Of a stretch of 64,000 nt of DNA, positions 26,435-35,743 are shown one piece after another. Origin of the DNA: JAJDAT01 sp964570665 (GTDB taxonomy: Bacteria > Nitrospinota > Nitrospinia > Nitrospinales > JAJDAT01); the NCBI GenBank assembly GCA_964570665.1, contig CAZMZH010000009.1, positions 111,513 through 175,512 on the forward strand, in the 5' to 3' direction. The notes beneath the pieces were generated by a model that was given only the letters and a program-made list of their open reading frames with translations, was not told where the DNA came from and searched no databases. Position 1 is the stretch's first letter; every line of letters starts with the position of its first letter. The position numbers and the translations under genes were made by a program.

Positions 26435-27637
26435 ATGAAAGCAATCATTTTAGCCGCAGGAAAAGGCGGTAATTTACTCCCATTTTCCTCAACCCGACCC
26501 ATCCCAATGGTTAGCGTTGCAGGAACAGATGTTTTTGACAATACCATTGGCCTTTTAAAGAGCTCTGGTATCAACGATATCTTTGCAGTTGTTGGGCATC
26601 AAAAAGAAAAGGTTATTGAAAGGATAGGAGAGTTTAGTCATAACGGTTTAAATATTCATTACCTGGAACAGAAAAAGCTAGGGGAAATTGGAGTTGCCGT
26701 TTCTCAAGCTAAAAGCAAGATCTCTCCAGGCGAATATTTTATGCTTGTATATGGCGACATTGTCGCTTCTTCTAATATTTTCAGTAAAATTCAACAATCT
26801 TTTCATTCATTTAAAAGCGCCGTTGCTTCTATCTGCTTGCCGCCTTCTAATGAAATGTTTGGCAATGTATTTTTAAACGCTCAAATGAAAATTACCCAAA
26901 TTATTGAAAAACCTAAAAACAATGATTTGGGTAACTATGTTTTAGCGGGAGTCTATATTCTTCCATCAAATTTTTTTAATATCCTTGAAAAAAACCGTTA
27001 TTCGATGGAAAAGTCTATTCGAGAGATGGCTCAAAAAGAAGGATTAATGGCTTCTATGTGGGAAGAAGAATGGTTAGATATCGTCTATCCTTGGGAAATC
27101 CTTACGGCCAATCGAATTTTAATGGATTCATGGGAAGCATCTTCAATTTCGAGCTCTGCCGTTTTAGAAGGAAATGTGACTATGCAGGGCTCTGTGAGGA
27201 TCGAAGACGATGTTGTAGTTAAAGCTGGCGCTGTATTAGAAGGACCATGTTCGATAGGCAAGGGAAGTTATATTGGAAACAATTCGTTAATTAGGAGCTA
27301 TACATCCTTAGGAGAAGGTTGTTCGGTTGGATATGGCGTTGAAATGAAAAATTGTGTTGTTTTCAAAAATAGTAGAATCGGTAGATTGTCGTTTATTGGG
27401 GATAGTGTACTTGGCGAAGAAGTGGATGTTGGAGCCGGGTCTATGACAGTTAACCGGTCGTCCGACTGGTCTCCGATTGACGTAAAATTAGGAAGAAAAG
27501 TTTTTAAAACGGGCCGATCGAAATTAGGAGCTTTTGTTGGCGATGGAGTTGTTATTGGGGCCGGTAATACTATTGAACCTGGTACGATAGTCGGTCCAGG
27601 AAAGAGTTTGCCTTCTTGTTATACCGTGAAACGATAA
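26435..27637 (+). CDS. Nucleotidyltransferase-like protein with C-terminal left-handed beta-helix
   Basis: Protein of 400 residues in the layout of archaeal bifunctional sugar-1-phosphate nucleotidyltransferase/acetyltransferases: nucleotidyltransferase fold (about 1-230), then hexapeptide repeats (about 235-395, for example SAVLEGNVTMQGSVRIEDDV and GKGSYIGNNSLIRSYTSLGE). The nucleotide loop reads GKGGNLLPFSSTRPIPMV; the usual G-T-R and P-K are G-N and P-I, so the catalytic Arg and Lys are absent, although LVYGDI keeps the metal Asp. In the beta-helix the stretch GRLSFIGDSVLG aligns with the family's HL-Y-GDS, so the catalytic His is Arg here. It lies between the GlmU-half gene and glmS and is likely part of the same route, but its activity is uncertain. 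Confidence 0.78.
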   Translation: MKAIILAAGKGGNLLPFSSTRPIPMVSVAGTDVFDNTIGLLKSSGINDIFAVVGHQKEKVIERIGEFSHNGLNIHYLEQKKLGEIGVAVSQAKSKISPGEYFMLVYGDIVASSNIFSKIQQSFHSFKSAVASICLPPSNEMFGNVFLNAQMKITQIIEKPKNNDLGNYVLAGVYILPSNFFNILEKNRYSMEKSIREMAQKEGLMASMWEEEWLDIVYPWEILTANRILMDSWEASSISSSAVLEGNVTMQGSVRIEDDVVVKAGAVLEGPCSIGKGSYIGNNSLIRSYTSLGEGCSVGYGVEMKNCVVFKNSRIGRLSFIGDSVLGEEVDVGAGSMTVNRSSDWSPIDVKLGRKVFKTGRSKLGAFVGDGVVIGAGNTIEPGTIVGPGKSLPSCYTVKR

Positions 27638-27754
27638 CATACTTGGGCTCTTTGCTAAAAATCATTGTATTTCAATTGGGAAAAACGACAAAACGTTGAA
27701 TGGGCTTCCCGAATTAAAGTTAAAGTAAGATTTTAAGCAAAAGGTAAAAAATAT

Positions 27755-29575
27755 ATGTGCGGAATTAGCGGAGCGGTTGGATTGAAAGACATTTCCAATG
27801 CTTTGTTTGAAAGTATTCGAAATTTAGAATATAGAGGTTACGACTCTTGTGGAGTCGCTCTTGTTGAAAAAAAACGATTACTGATAAAAAAGAATATCGG
27901 GGAGGTGGAATCCTTCTATCGCAAGGAAAGCGTATTACGCCATCGGTCAAATATTGGTATTGCTCACACTCGCTGGGCTACTCACGGTAGCGTTACAAAA
28001 GAAAATACTCATCCTTTTCTTTCCGGGTGTGGAAAGTTTGCCGTTGTTCATAATGGGATAATTTCAAATTACAGATTATTACGCAAGCAATTGACTCGCG
28101 AAGGTTATAGATTTCATTCTGAAACCGATAGCGAGGTCATTCCTCAATTATTGAGTAAGTTTTACGCTAAAGAAAAAAATATAGAGTTGGCATTGCGAAA
28201 AACTGTAAATGCGTTGGAAGGGACTTATGCGTTAGCGTTTATTACAGCTCATTTACCAGATCATATTTTTTGCGCTAAAAGAGAATCTCCATTGATGTTG
28301 GGAATCGCAGACGAGACTAAGTTTATTGGTTCCGATTTCAATTCTTTTATCGATTTCACAAAGAATGCCGTGATTATTGAAGATGGGGAATACGCGGTAA
28401 CCTCGAAGGATGGGTATATTGTAAAAAACTTGATAACAGGCGATGAAGTTGCAAAGTCCATTATGAAAATTGAATGGGATTCTGAAACTTCGAAAAAAGG
28501 CGGTTATCCCCATTACATGCTGAAAGAAATTTACGAGCAACCTCAAACAATTCAGAATGCTTTAGATATTAGCGAAGATGATATTGCCGATCTTTCCGAT
28601 AGGATCTTCAAGGCCAAACAGGCCTATTTAGTTGGAGTTGGCACAACATTTTATGTTGCAAAATTTGGAAAATATATTTTAGCCAACTTAGCGGGTCAGT
28701 TTTTACCGTCGATCAGTTCCGACGAGTTTGTAAGTTTGGCCAATGTTGATTCCGATAGTTTTGTGTTAGCGGTCTCCCAGTCTGGAGAAACTTACGATAC
28801 GCTTTCGGCTTTAAGATATGCAAAGTCTAGAGGATGCCCAATGGGGGCTATTGTTAATGTCATGGGATCTTCCATGGCAAGGTTGGTTGATAAGGCCATT
28901 TTGCAAGGATCGGGGCCGGAGATTTCTGTAATAAGTACCAAGGCGGCAATTTCCCAAATGGCTATTCTGGTTAGAATAGGACTTCATTTAGGTATAAAAA
29001 ATAAGACTATTTCGAAACAGATTTTTAAGAAACATATGAAGGATTTAAGAGAGTTACCCGAAATTATTCATGGAATTCTTAACGAAAGATCTGGTTTTAT
29101 TCATAGGATTGCTCACAGATATTGCCAAGTAAAACATTGGTTATATTTGGGTAGAGGTATTTATTATCCAATTGCATTGGAATCGGCTTTAAAAATGAAA
29201 GAAGTTGCATATGTGCATGCGGAAGGAATGCCGGGAGGGTTTCTGAAGCATGGAACGTTAGCGATGATTGACGATAATATTAACTCTATTGTTTTTATGC
29301 CTCCAAAAGAAGATAAAGATCTTTATAATTTAACTTTGCACTGCGTTGAAGAAATCAGAGCTCGATCAGGTTTTGTTTTAGGAATACATTTTGATGCGCG
29401 AGGTAAAAATAAAGACTTGTTTAGCGAGGAATTAATTCTTCCTTCAGTATCCCCAATTATAGCTCCATTTTTGCAGTTGGTGATTGCTCAATTGCTTGCC
29501 TATTTTACGGGAACTTCCCTTAAGAGAAATGTTGATAAACCTCGCGCTTTAGCCAAATCGGTTACCGTTGGCTAA
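27755..29575 (+). CDS. glmS: Glutamine-fructose-6-phosphate aminotransferase GlmS
   Basis: Makes glucosamine-6-phosphate from fructose-6-phosphate and glutamine, the first step to UDP-GlcNAc. The N-terminal glutaminase domain begins MCGISGAVG, with Cys2 becoming the N-terminal nucleophile, and has HTRWATHG. Two SIS sugar-isomerase domains follow (VGVGTTFYVAKFGKYILANL, and LGRGIYYPIALESALKMKEV), then the catalytic tail PRALAKSVTVG; the usual last residue is Glu. Length 606 is normal. AAAGGT precedes the ATG. I see no glmS ribozyme in the short leader. Confidence 0.97.
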   Translation: MCGISGAVGLKDISNALFESIRNLEYRGYDSCGVALVEKKRLLIKKNIGEVESFYRKESVLRHRSNIGIAHTRWATHGSVTKENTHPFLSGCGKFAVVHNGIISNYRLLRKQLTREGYRFHSETDSEVIPQLLSKFYAKEKNIELALRKTVNALEGTYALAFITAHLPDHIFCAKRESPLMLGIADETKFIGSDFNSFIDFTKNAVIIEDGEYAVTSKDGYIVKNLITGDEVAKSIMKIEWDSETSKKGGYPHYMLKEIYEQPQTIQNALDISEDDIADLSDRIFKAKQAYLVGVGTTFYVAKFGKYILANLAGQFLPSISSDEFVSLANVDSDSFVLAVSQSGETYDTLSALRYAKSRGCPMGAIVNVMGSSMARLVDKAILQGSGPEISVISTKAAISQMAILVRIGLHLGIKNKTISKQIFKKHMKDLRELPEIIHGILNERSGFIHRIAHRYCQVKHWLYLGRGIYYPIALESALKMKEVAYVHAEGMPGGFLKHGTLAMIDDNINSIVFMPPKEDKDLYNLTLHCVEEIRARSGFVLGIHFDARGKNKDLFSEELILPSVSPIIAPFLQLVIAQLLAYFTGTSLKRNVDKPRALAKSVTVG

Positions 29576-29605
29576 CTCGTATAAAAATATATAGAGATAG
29601 ATAAA

Positions 29606-30949
29606 ATGAATACCGTTTTGACTGTTGCCGGTTCCGACCCTTGTGGAGGGGCTGGCGTTCCCGTTGATCTTAAAACTTTTTCAGCTTATGGCGTTTATGG
29701 ATATTCAGTAATTTCAGCAGTAGTAGCGCAGAACAGTCAAGGAGTTAATGCGTCGGCGACGGTCGCTCCAGATTTCTTAAAGGCTCAGGTAGACGCAGTT
29801 TTTGCAGATACCAAACCCTTAGCGATTAAAACGGGAATGTTAGCGACGGAAGAATCTATTAAAACGATTAGTTCCATATTTAAAAAAAAACGAGTTAAGA
29901 ACTTGGTCGTAGATCCGGTAATAAAATCTTCAAATGGAAAAGTTCTTTTGAATGCAAAGGGGATAGAGGCGCTGAAATCTGATTTGTTGCCATTGGCGCT
30001 GTTAGTAACGCCCAATATTCCTGAAGCGGAAATTCTCTCTGGAATTAAGATAAAAACAAATGTCGATAAAAAGAGAGCCGCTAAAGCGATTTTAAAATTT
30101 GGAGTCAAAGCTGTTTTGATTAAAGGCGGCCATGGAGCGAAAAATGCGGATGATTTACTGTTCGAGGAGAATAAAGTTTACGAATTCCCATCTCAAAAAC
30201 TATTAAAAGGGAATATTCATGGGACGGGTTGTGTTTTATCAGCGGCAATTGTTGCGGGTCTTTCTAAAAACCTGAATTTAATTTCGGCAATAGAGAACGC
30301 GAAAAAATTTATAGTTCAGTCCATTGGTAAAGCAATAACTCCAGGGAAAGGCGATCCAATTTTAGAGCCCTTGAACGGTTTATATGGCCAAGCTGAAAAA
30401 CACGAACTTATGCAAAAAGCTTTGCAGTTTATTCAAACTTTGAAAGAAAACAAAATTGGACGATTGATTCCGGAAGTTCAATCAAATTTAGGTTTGGCGA
30501 TAGAAAATGCTGTAGAACTGACCGACGTGATCGGAATTCCAGGGAGAATTGTTAGAAATGGAGACGATGTTTATACGGTATCTCCTCCAATGTTTGGAGG
30601 ATCTCGCCACGTAGCAGATATTGTTTTAACCGTTATGACTCATGATTCAACTAAACGGGCTGTGATGAATATAAGATACTCCCATCAACTTTTAAATATT
30701 TGCAAAAAATTAAAATATAAAATTGGTTCCTTTGACCGCGCAGACGAGCCCAAAAAGGTTAAAACTTTAGAAGGGTCTTCTTTAGAATGGGGAACAGATA
30801 AAGCAATTAGAGATTTTGGAAGCGTCCCTGATATTATTTTCGATATAGGCGGGTTTGGGAAAGAAGAAATGATCCGCGTAATTGCTAAAGACTCCGAAGA
30901 CCTGCTCCAAAAAATTTTGAGAATCAATTTCTTAGCCAAAAAGCTTTAG
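29606..30949 (+). CDS. thiDN: ThiD-ThiN fusion: HMP-phosphate kinase and thiamine-phosphate synthase
   Basis: Bifunctional thiamine synthesis protein of 447 residues. Residues about 1-265 are ThiD, phosphorylating hydroxymethylpyrimidine and its phosphate: VAGSDPCGGAGVPVDLKTFS, VVAQNS with the pyrimidine-binding Gln, and the catalytic HGTGCVLSAA. The rest is ThiN, the archaeal-type thiamine-phosphate synthase that replaces ThiE: LIPEVQSNLGLAIENAVELT, IPGRIVRNGDDVYTVSPPMF, FGGSRHVADIVLTVMTHD, MNIRYS and the closing SSLEWGTDKAI. ThiDN fusions are best known from archaea. A second, stand-alone ThiD is at 49896-50732. No TPP riboswitch is visible in the 30-bp gap before the start. Confidence 0.9.
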   Translation: MNTVLTVAGSDPCGGAGVPVDLKTFSAYGVYGYSVISAVVAQNSQGVNASATVAPDFLKAQVDAVFADTKPLAIKTGMLATEESIKTISSIFKKKRVKNLVVDPVIKSSNGKVLLNAKGIEALKSDLLPLALLVTPNIPEAEILSGIKIKTNVDKKRAAKAILKFGVKAVLIKGGHGAKNADDLLFEENKVYEFPSQKLLKGNIHGTGCVLSAAIVAGLSKNLNLISAIENAKKFIVQSIGKAITPGKGDPILEPLNGLYGQAEKHELMQKALQFIQTLKENKIGRLIPEVQSNLGLAIENAVELTDVIGIPGRIVRNGDDVYTVSPPMFGGSRHVADIVLTVMTHDSTKRAVMNIRYSHQLLNICKKLKYKIGSFDRADEPKKVKTLEGSSLEWGTDKAIRDFGSVPDIIFDIGGFGKEEMIRVIAKDSEDLLQKILRINFLAKKL

Positions 30950-31240
30950 AAATTTTTTTTAGTCCAGTTTGTATAATTTTCCTCCAAAACCCCCCTTTTT
31001 TTCTTTCCAGTTCCATTGATTTATCAGTGAGTTAGGTTTACAAACTTTTTAATTCAAGGTTGACGAAATTATTCTTTAAAAAATATTGTTACGCTTTGGT
31101 TACAAATCATATTTTTTGCTCTAAATTATATAGAATAAGATATTAAGAAAATTTCAGATAAATTTTCGACAAAAGTTTTGGGCTTTTGCCGAAAATTAAC
31201 AAGTCCATATTTGCTTCTTTTATTTCTAGAAATATGCTCT

Positions 31241-32833
31241 ATGAATCTTATTAAAGATGAAAACTCAAATAAAGTTTTAATTGTTGAGGATGAAGCTTTA
31301 GTTGCTTTTGAAATACAAAAGAACTTGGAAAAAAACGGCTTCGATGTCGTTTCTAATGTAGCGTATGGCGAAAAGGTTTTAGATGAGATAAAACTCCATA
31401 ACCCAGACGTTGTTTTAATGGACATTAAGCTAAAAGGCGAGATGTCTGGGTTAGCGGCCGCTAAAATAATAAATAAAGAAAAAGATATTCCAATTATTTT
31501 TTTGACCGCGTATTCCGACGCCCAGACCATTGAAAAAGTAAAAGAAGTTGGGGCTTATGGGTATATCGTTAAACCGTTTCATGAGCAAGAATTAAAAGTC
31601 GCATTAGAAATGGGATTATATAAATTTAATTCTGAGCGAAAATCTCGAATGAGTGAAGAGCATTTTCTTCAGTTCTCCGACCATATTGAAGACGCTTTTA
31701 TTATTTCAGACAAAAGCGGGGAGAAAATGTTTTTTGCGAGTAAAGGTTTTGAAAAAGTTTTTGGTAGAAAACAGGAACGTTTTATTCAAAATTCAGAGTC
31801 TTTCTTAGACATAATATATAAAGACGATCTTGAGTGGTTTAAAGAATTTCAAAATTCGGATGAAAAGGGAAATTGCTCTTTAGAAGTGGAATATCGCGTC
31901 TTTTTGCCGGACGGTTCACTGCGCTGGATTGTTACGCGAGCGTTTCCGGTCGATGAAGACGATTCGAGGTCAAGAAATATAATGATTACCGTTTCTTCTG
32001 ATATTACCCAAAGGAAACAAACTGAAATTAATTTTAAGAAACAGATTGATTTTGTCGGGGACCAATTGATTTTAAAAAACCTAGATTTGCAGTTGAAAGA
32101 GGACAAGATCGAAAAATTATTAAATGAAAAACGAGAGGTTTTATCAAACGTATCGCATGAATTTAAAACTCCTTTAAACGCAATATTGGGTTATGGACAA
32201 TTATTGGAGGCCGATAGTTTACATAACTGGACCTTTGAACAAAAAGATCATCTAAATAATATTTTAAAAGCCGGGCATAATTTACTTAATCTCATTGAAA
32301 AAGTTTTGGGTTTTTCAAAGGTTGATTCTGGCGATATTCCTATTTCGATTACAAGCGTTTATTTGAATAGACTAATAGGCGACCTAATCGATCAATATCA
32401 GGCAAAGGCTAAGAAAAAAGGGATAACAATTACTAATAAGATTTTAGCCAATAAAGGTTTTTTTGTCTTATCCGACACTTTACTTTTAAAACAAGTTTTA
32501 ATGAATTTAATTTCTAATGCCATTAAATTTACCGATACTCAAGGAAGCGTTGAAATTAATTGTGAACTGGAAGGAGAACGTTCTCTTCGCGTGACCGTTA
32601 TTGATACGGGTTGCGGGATTCCTCAGGACAAACTTGAAGTGATATTTGATCCATTAGTTCGAGTGGGCGAAGATTTATATAATCCTGAGAACAAAGGTTT
32701 AGGACTTGCCGTTACTAAAAGTTTAGTTGAGCATATGAACGGAACGATTTCAGTGAAAAGTAAACTTAACGTTGGAAGTCGCTTTTCTGTCGAATTGCCT
32801 TTGGATAAAACTGTTGAGTTAAGCGAAAATTAA
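31241..32833 (+). CDS. Soluble receiver-PAS-histidine kinase
   Basis: Protein of 530 residues. I chose the ATG at 31241 over a TTG at 31178, as it places the receiver domain at the start. Order: receiver domain (about 9-125, phospho-acceptor Asp61 in VLMDIKLKG and Lys in YIVKPF), PAS domain (about 140-255, FGRKQERFIQNSESFLDIIY and YRVFLPDGSLRWIVTRAF), HisKA with His306 (SNVSHEFKTPLNAILGYGQL), and an ATPase domain with N-box NLISNAIKFTD, G1 DTGCGIPQDKLEVIFDP and G2 NKGLGLAVTKS. There is no membrane segment, so it senses cytoplasmic signals or acts in a phosphorelay. It converges on a second kinase 43 bp away. Confidence 0.9.
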   Translation: MNLIKDENSNKVLIVEDEALVAFEIQKNLEKNGFDVVSNVAYGEKVLDEIKLHNPDVVLMDIKLKGEMSGLAAAKIINKEKDIPIIFLTAYSDAQTIEKVKEVGAYGYIVKPFHEQELKVALEMGLYKFNSERKSRMSEEHFLQFSDHIEDAFIISDKSGEKMFFASKGFEKVFGRKQERFIQNSESFLDIIYKDDLEWFKEFQNSDEKGNCSLEVEYRVFLPDGSLRWIVTRAFPVDEDDSRSRNIMITVSSDITQRKQTEINFKKQIDFVGDQLILKNLDLQLKEDKIEKLLNEKREVLSNVSHEFKTPLNAILGYGQLLEADSLHNWTFEQKDHLNNILKAGHNLLNLIEKVLGFSKVDSGDIPISITSVYLNRLIGDLIDQYQAKAKKKGITITNKILANKGFFVLSDTLLLKQVLMNLISNAIKFTDTQGSVEINCELEGERSLRVTVIDTGCGIPQDKLEVIFDPLVRVGEDLYNPENKGLGLAVTKSLVEHMNGTISVKSKLNVGSRFSVELPLDKTVELSEN

Positions 32834-32875
32834 TTTATTTTTTTGTATTCCTATTAAGACGTAAAACCCCTCCTT

Positions 32876-34687
32876 TTAAAAAACAATTTCAAATTTTGCT
32901 CCGTTATTTTTCATTAAATTTAAGACTCCTTCTAATTGTGAATTAACAAGAAGCGAAACTACCTTTAATCCAATCGAACTATTTTTTTCCAGTGAAAAAT
33001 CTTGAGAAAATCCAACGCCATTGTCGGCGACGGTTAGTTTCGTTTTACCTGAATTCGTATTTGAAACATGAATTTGTATCTGATTATTTTGGTTATTATG
33101 AAAGGCGTATTTTAATGAATTCGAAACTAATTCGTTTATGATTAATCCACAATAAATTGATTTGTCAAAATCAAACGATTTTACTTGGATTTGTATGTCC
33201 AAAGAAATGTTCGAATTGTTTGAGCCATAAATTGAAAATAATTGATTCACTAAAGTGCGTATATATTTTTCAATATCGATCTGAGAAAAGTTTTCAGATT
33301 CTAAAATACGCTCATGCACTAAAGCCATTGAGAGTATTCTATTTTGACTATCCCTTAGTATGTTTAAAAGTTGAGGGTCGTTGACATTTTCTTCCTGCAA
33401 ATGCAAAAGTCCAGATACGACTTGTAAGTTGTTTTTTATTCTATGGTGCAGCTCTTTTAGAAGGATTTCTTTTTCGAAAAGAGATTTCTTTAAGTTTGCT
33501 TCCAATGTTCTGAAATTTGTTATATCTGCAATAGTGCCGATGTATCCCACAGCTTTCCCTGTGCCGTTTTCTTTAAATATAGTTTGTCCCAATACTTCTG
33601 TTAATTTTTCGTCAGGGCTTAAAAAACGACATTCGAATTTAAAGTTGTTGGAATTTTTTACAGCGTTATCCCAATTTTGTGAAAATAATTCTTTGTCGTC
33701 TGGGTGAATGTTTTTCAGCCAAGCTTTTCCAAAAGAGTTGTTTATTGGAACTCCAATGATATTGGAAGAACGATTATTGATGTATATACAGTTTCCCTCT
33801 AAATCGGAACGCCATATTCCAATTGGCGATGTAAGCGTAAGGTCGTGGAATAATTCGGTACTTTCCCTTAACTTTTCTTCCCTGGCTTTCCTTTGGTCTA
33901 CCATTTTTGTAAACGCGGCAATGAGTTTTCCTAATTCGTCGGATCTAGACTTGGGAAATAAAAAACTGTTTTCACCGTTTCCGAATTTTTCCGCAATTTC
34001 GGAAAGCCTGAGTATTATTTTTTTTAGCCCACTTGAGAAAAATAATGCAAACGTCAAACTTATCAAAAATATGACAATTGTCAGAAGACCAAGAAATTTA
34101 ATACTTTCTTCGTTAGCTTGTTTTTTTAAAGCTAAAATTATATTTTTAATATTTTTAGTGTCGGATGGTTTTAAGTCCAAGGAGTAGATAAGTTTAATAA
34201 ACCCTAATTTATTGTCCTCTAAAAAAATAGGGCAAGTAATTATGATTTGGCCGTCAACTTCAATAAATTTACTAGCATTAGGGGATGAGACTTCGTTAAT
34301 AGTTGAGAGAGATAATGTTTGATCAAAGCCTAATAACTTGTCGGAACCATCTTGGATTAATTTACCTTTTTTGTCGAAAACATAAACTTTTTTTATGTGG
34401 GGATCATTTTTGATCGTTTTCAATATATAAAATATGTTTTCTGGATCAAGGTTATAAAGTGGGTTGACTAACTCCTCAGATAAAAACTTGGCAACGGATT
34501 TCCCTTTATTCTTAAAATGCTCGGATAACGCCATTTTCAATGAAATGGGTTTGAAGCTATCTAGATCTTTTAAAATAAAATCAAATTTGTAATAGAAAAA
34601 TAGACATATTATTGAATAAATGGCGATGGCAAAAGTGATTATGTGAAATGAAAATTTTGATTGTAGACTTGATCTAAATTTTGACAT
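32876..34687 (-). CDS. Membrane sensor histidine kinase, HisKA_2 type, with PAS
   Basis: Protein of 603 residues. TM1 (about 13-34) and TM2 (about 197-219) flank a periplasmic domain of 160 residues with a CHASE-like pattern (IKKVYVFDKKGKLIQDGSDK, SKFIEVDGQIIITCPIFLED). A HAMP region and a PAS domain (about 280-395, SPIGIWRSDLEGNCIYINNR) follow. The dimerisation domain is of the HisKA_2 type (LLKELHHRIKNNLQVVSGLL), as in kinases that control sigma-factor-like or stress outputs. The ATPase domain ends the protein (IINELVSNSLKYAF, TVADNGVGFS). The cognate regulator is not adjacent. Confidence 0.9.
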   Translation of the reverse strand: MSKFRSSLQSKFSFHIITFAIAIYSIICLFFYYKFDFILKDLDSFKPISLKMALSEHFKNKGKSVAKFLSEELVNPLYNLDPENIFYILKTIKNDPHIKKVYVFDKKGKLIQDGSDKLLGFDQTLSLSTINEVSSPNASKFIEVDGQIIITCPIFLEDNKLGFIKLIYSLDLKPSDTKNIKNIILALKKQANEESIKFLGLLTIVIFLISLTFALFFSSGLKKIILRLSEIAEKFGNGENSFLFPKSRSDELGKLIAAFTKMVDQRKAREEKLRESTELFHDLTLTSPIGIWRSDLEGNCIYINNRSSNIIGVPINNSFGKAWLKNIHPDDKELFSQNWDNAVKNSNNFKFECRFLSPDEKLTEVLGQTIFKENGTGKAVGYIGTIADITNFRTLEANLKKSLFEKEILLKELHHRIKNNLQVVSGLLHLQEENVNDPQLLNILRDSQNRILSMALVHERILESENFSQIDIEKYIRTLVNQLFSIYGSNNSNISLDIQIQVKSFDFDKSIYCGLIINELVSNSLKYAFHNNQNNQIQIHVSNTNSGKTKLTVADNGVGFSQDFSLEKNSSIGLKVVSLLVNSQLEGVLNLMKNNGAKFEIVF

Positions 34688-34800
34688 AGTCGAATAAATA
34701 AAATAATCAACGTAATAATTAGTACTTGAATAAAATTCTAATAATTTCTACAGACCGCAGTTTTTTTTACTGAGTTAGCATTTTTTAAAGTTTAATGTCT

Positions 34801-35733
34801 TTATTTAAAAAAATGAACAAGATGATTGATTGCAGATAGCCCCATCGCTTCAACGGCTTCTTGAGCGTTGCCTCCAATGTGAGGCGTTCCTATTAAATTA
34901 GGAAGAGACAATAGCTCGATATCATTTGGAGGCTCTTGGTTAAAGACATCCAAGGCCGCTCCCGCTATTTGGTTTATTTGCAGCGCTTTTTTTAAGGCCA
35001 AGTGGTCAAGCGCTTCGCCTCTGCTAGTGTTAATTATATATGCGGACGATTTCATTTTCTGCAAAGCTTTTTTATTGATTAGGTTCCGCGTAAGTTCTGT
35101 GAGAGGGATGTGAAGAGAAATAATATCTGAGGATTCAAGTATTTCTTCGAAGGTTGCGGTTTGGATATTTTGTTCGCGACAAAATGCCGAAACATCCAAA
35201 ATATCATTTACTCTTATATGAGTTTTGAAAGGTTTTAACATACGAACAACTTCGCGACCGACGTTGCCACATCCAATAATTCCAATTTGTTTTTCTGAAA
35301 GTTCTTGGCCGCCTTCTTTTCTCCAAATTCCTTTAGACAAATCGCTCCCAGTTGAAAAAACGTTGTGCATCATGCCTATCATGAAACAGAGGGTTAACTC
35401 CGCTACGGATCGTTTATTAACTCCAGGAGTCCAACCCAAGGAGGTATTTTGTTGTTTTAATCCTACTTCGTCAATATTGTCTAAGCCGACGCCGTACTTG
35501 GAAATTATCCTAAGTTGAGGCAGAGATTTTAGTTCATCAACTCCTAAAGTATCTCTACCAATGATTGCGGCATCTTTATTCTTTAAGAATTCTATTAATT
35601 CTGGAGAGGTTAAATAACGGCCTTTTTCATTGAAGGTTGTTTGAGGAAAATATTGCTTTAGTTTTTCTTTTAGGAATTTTGATTTGCAAAATGCGGGAGG
35701 AGTGACGGCGATCTGAATGGTGGAAAAACTCAT
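34801..35733 (-). CDS. D-isomer 2-hydroxyacid dehydrogenase, phosphoglycerate dehydrogenase-like
   Basis: NAD-dependent dehydrogenase of 310 residues. The Rossmann motif IGIIGCGNVGREVVRML and the catalytic triad are visible: Arg in NTSRGEALD, Glu in VFNQEPP and His in GTPHIGGNA. KYGVGLDNID and TPGVNKRSVAELTLCFMIG are typical of the SerA branch, but it lacks the C-terminal ACT/ASB domains of full SerA, so it may be a short 3-phosphoglycerate dehydrogenase or act on another 2-oxoacid. It follows the TraB-like gene by 10 bp. Confidence 0.88.
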   Translation of the reverse strand: MSFSTIQIAVTPPAFCKSKFLKEKLKQYFPQTTFNEKGRYLTSPELIEFLKNKDAAIIGRDTLGVDELKSLPQLRIISKYGVGLDNIDEVGLKQQNTSLGWTPGVNKRSVAELTLCFMIGMMHNVFSTGSDLSKGIWRKEGGQELSEKQIGIIGCGNVGREVVRMLKPFKTHIRVNDILDVSAFCREQNIQTATFEEILESSDIISLHIPLTELTRNLINKKALQKMKSSAYIINTSRGEALDHLALKKALQINQIAGAALDVFNQEPPNDIELLSLPNLIGTPHIGGNAQEAVEAMGLSAINHLVHFFK

Positions 35734-35743
35734 ATGAACGGGG

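Noticed and set aside
27638..27754. glmS ribozyme in the glmS leader
   Set aside because: The gap is only 117 bp and AT-rich, without the conserved ribozyme core.
31178..31240. TTG start adding 21 residues to the receiver-PAS-kinase
   Set aside because: The extra residues precede the receiver domain without similarity; the ATG at 31241 fits the domain start.
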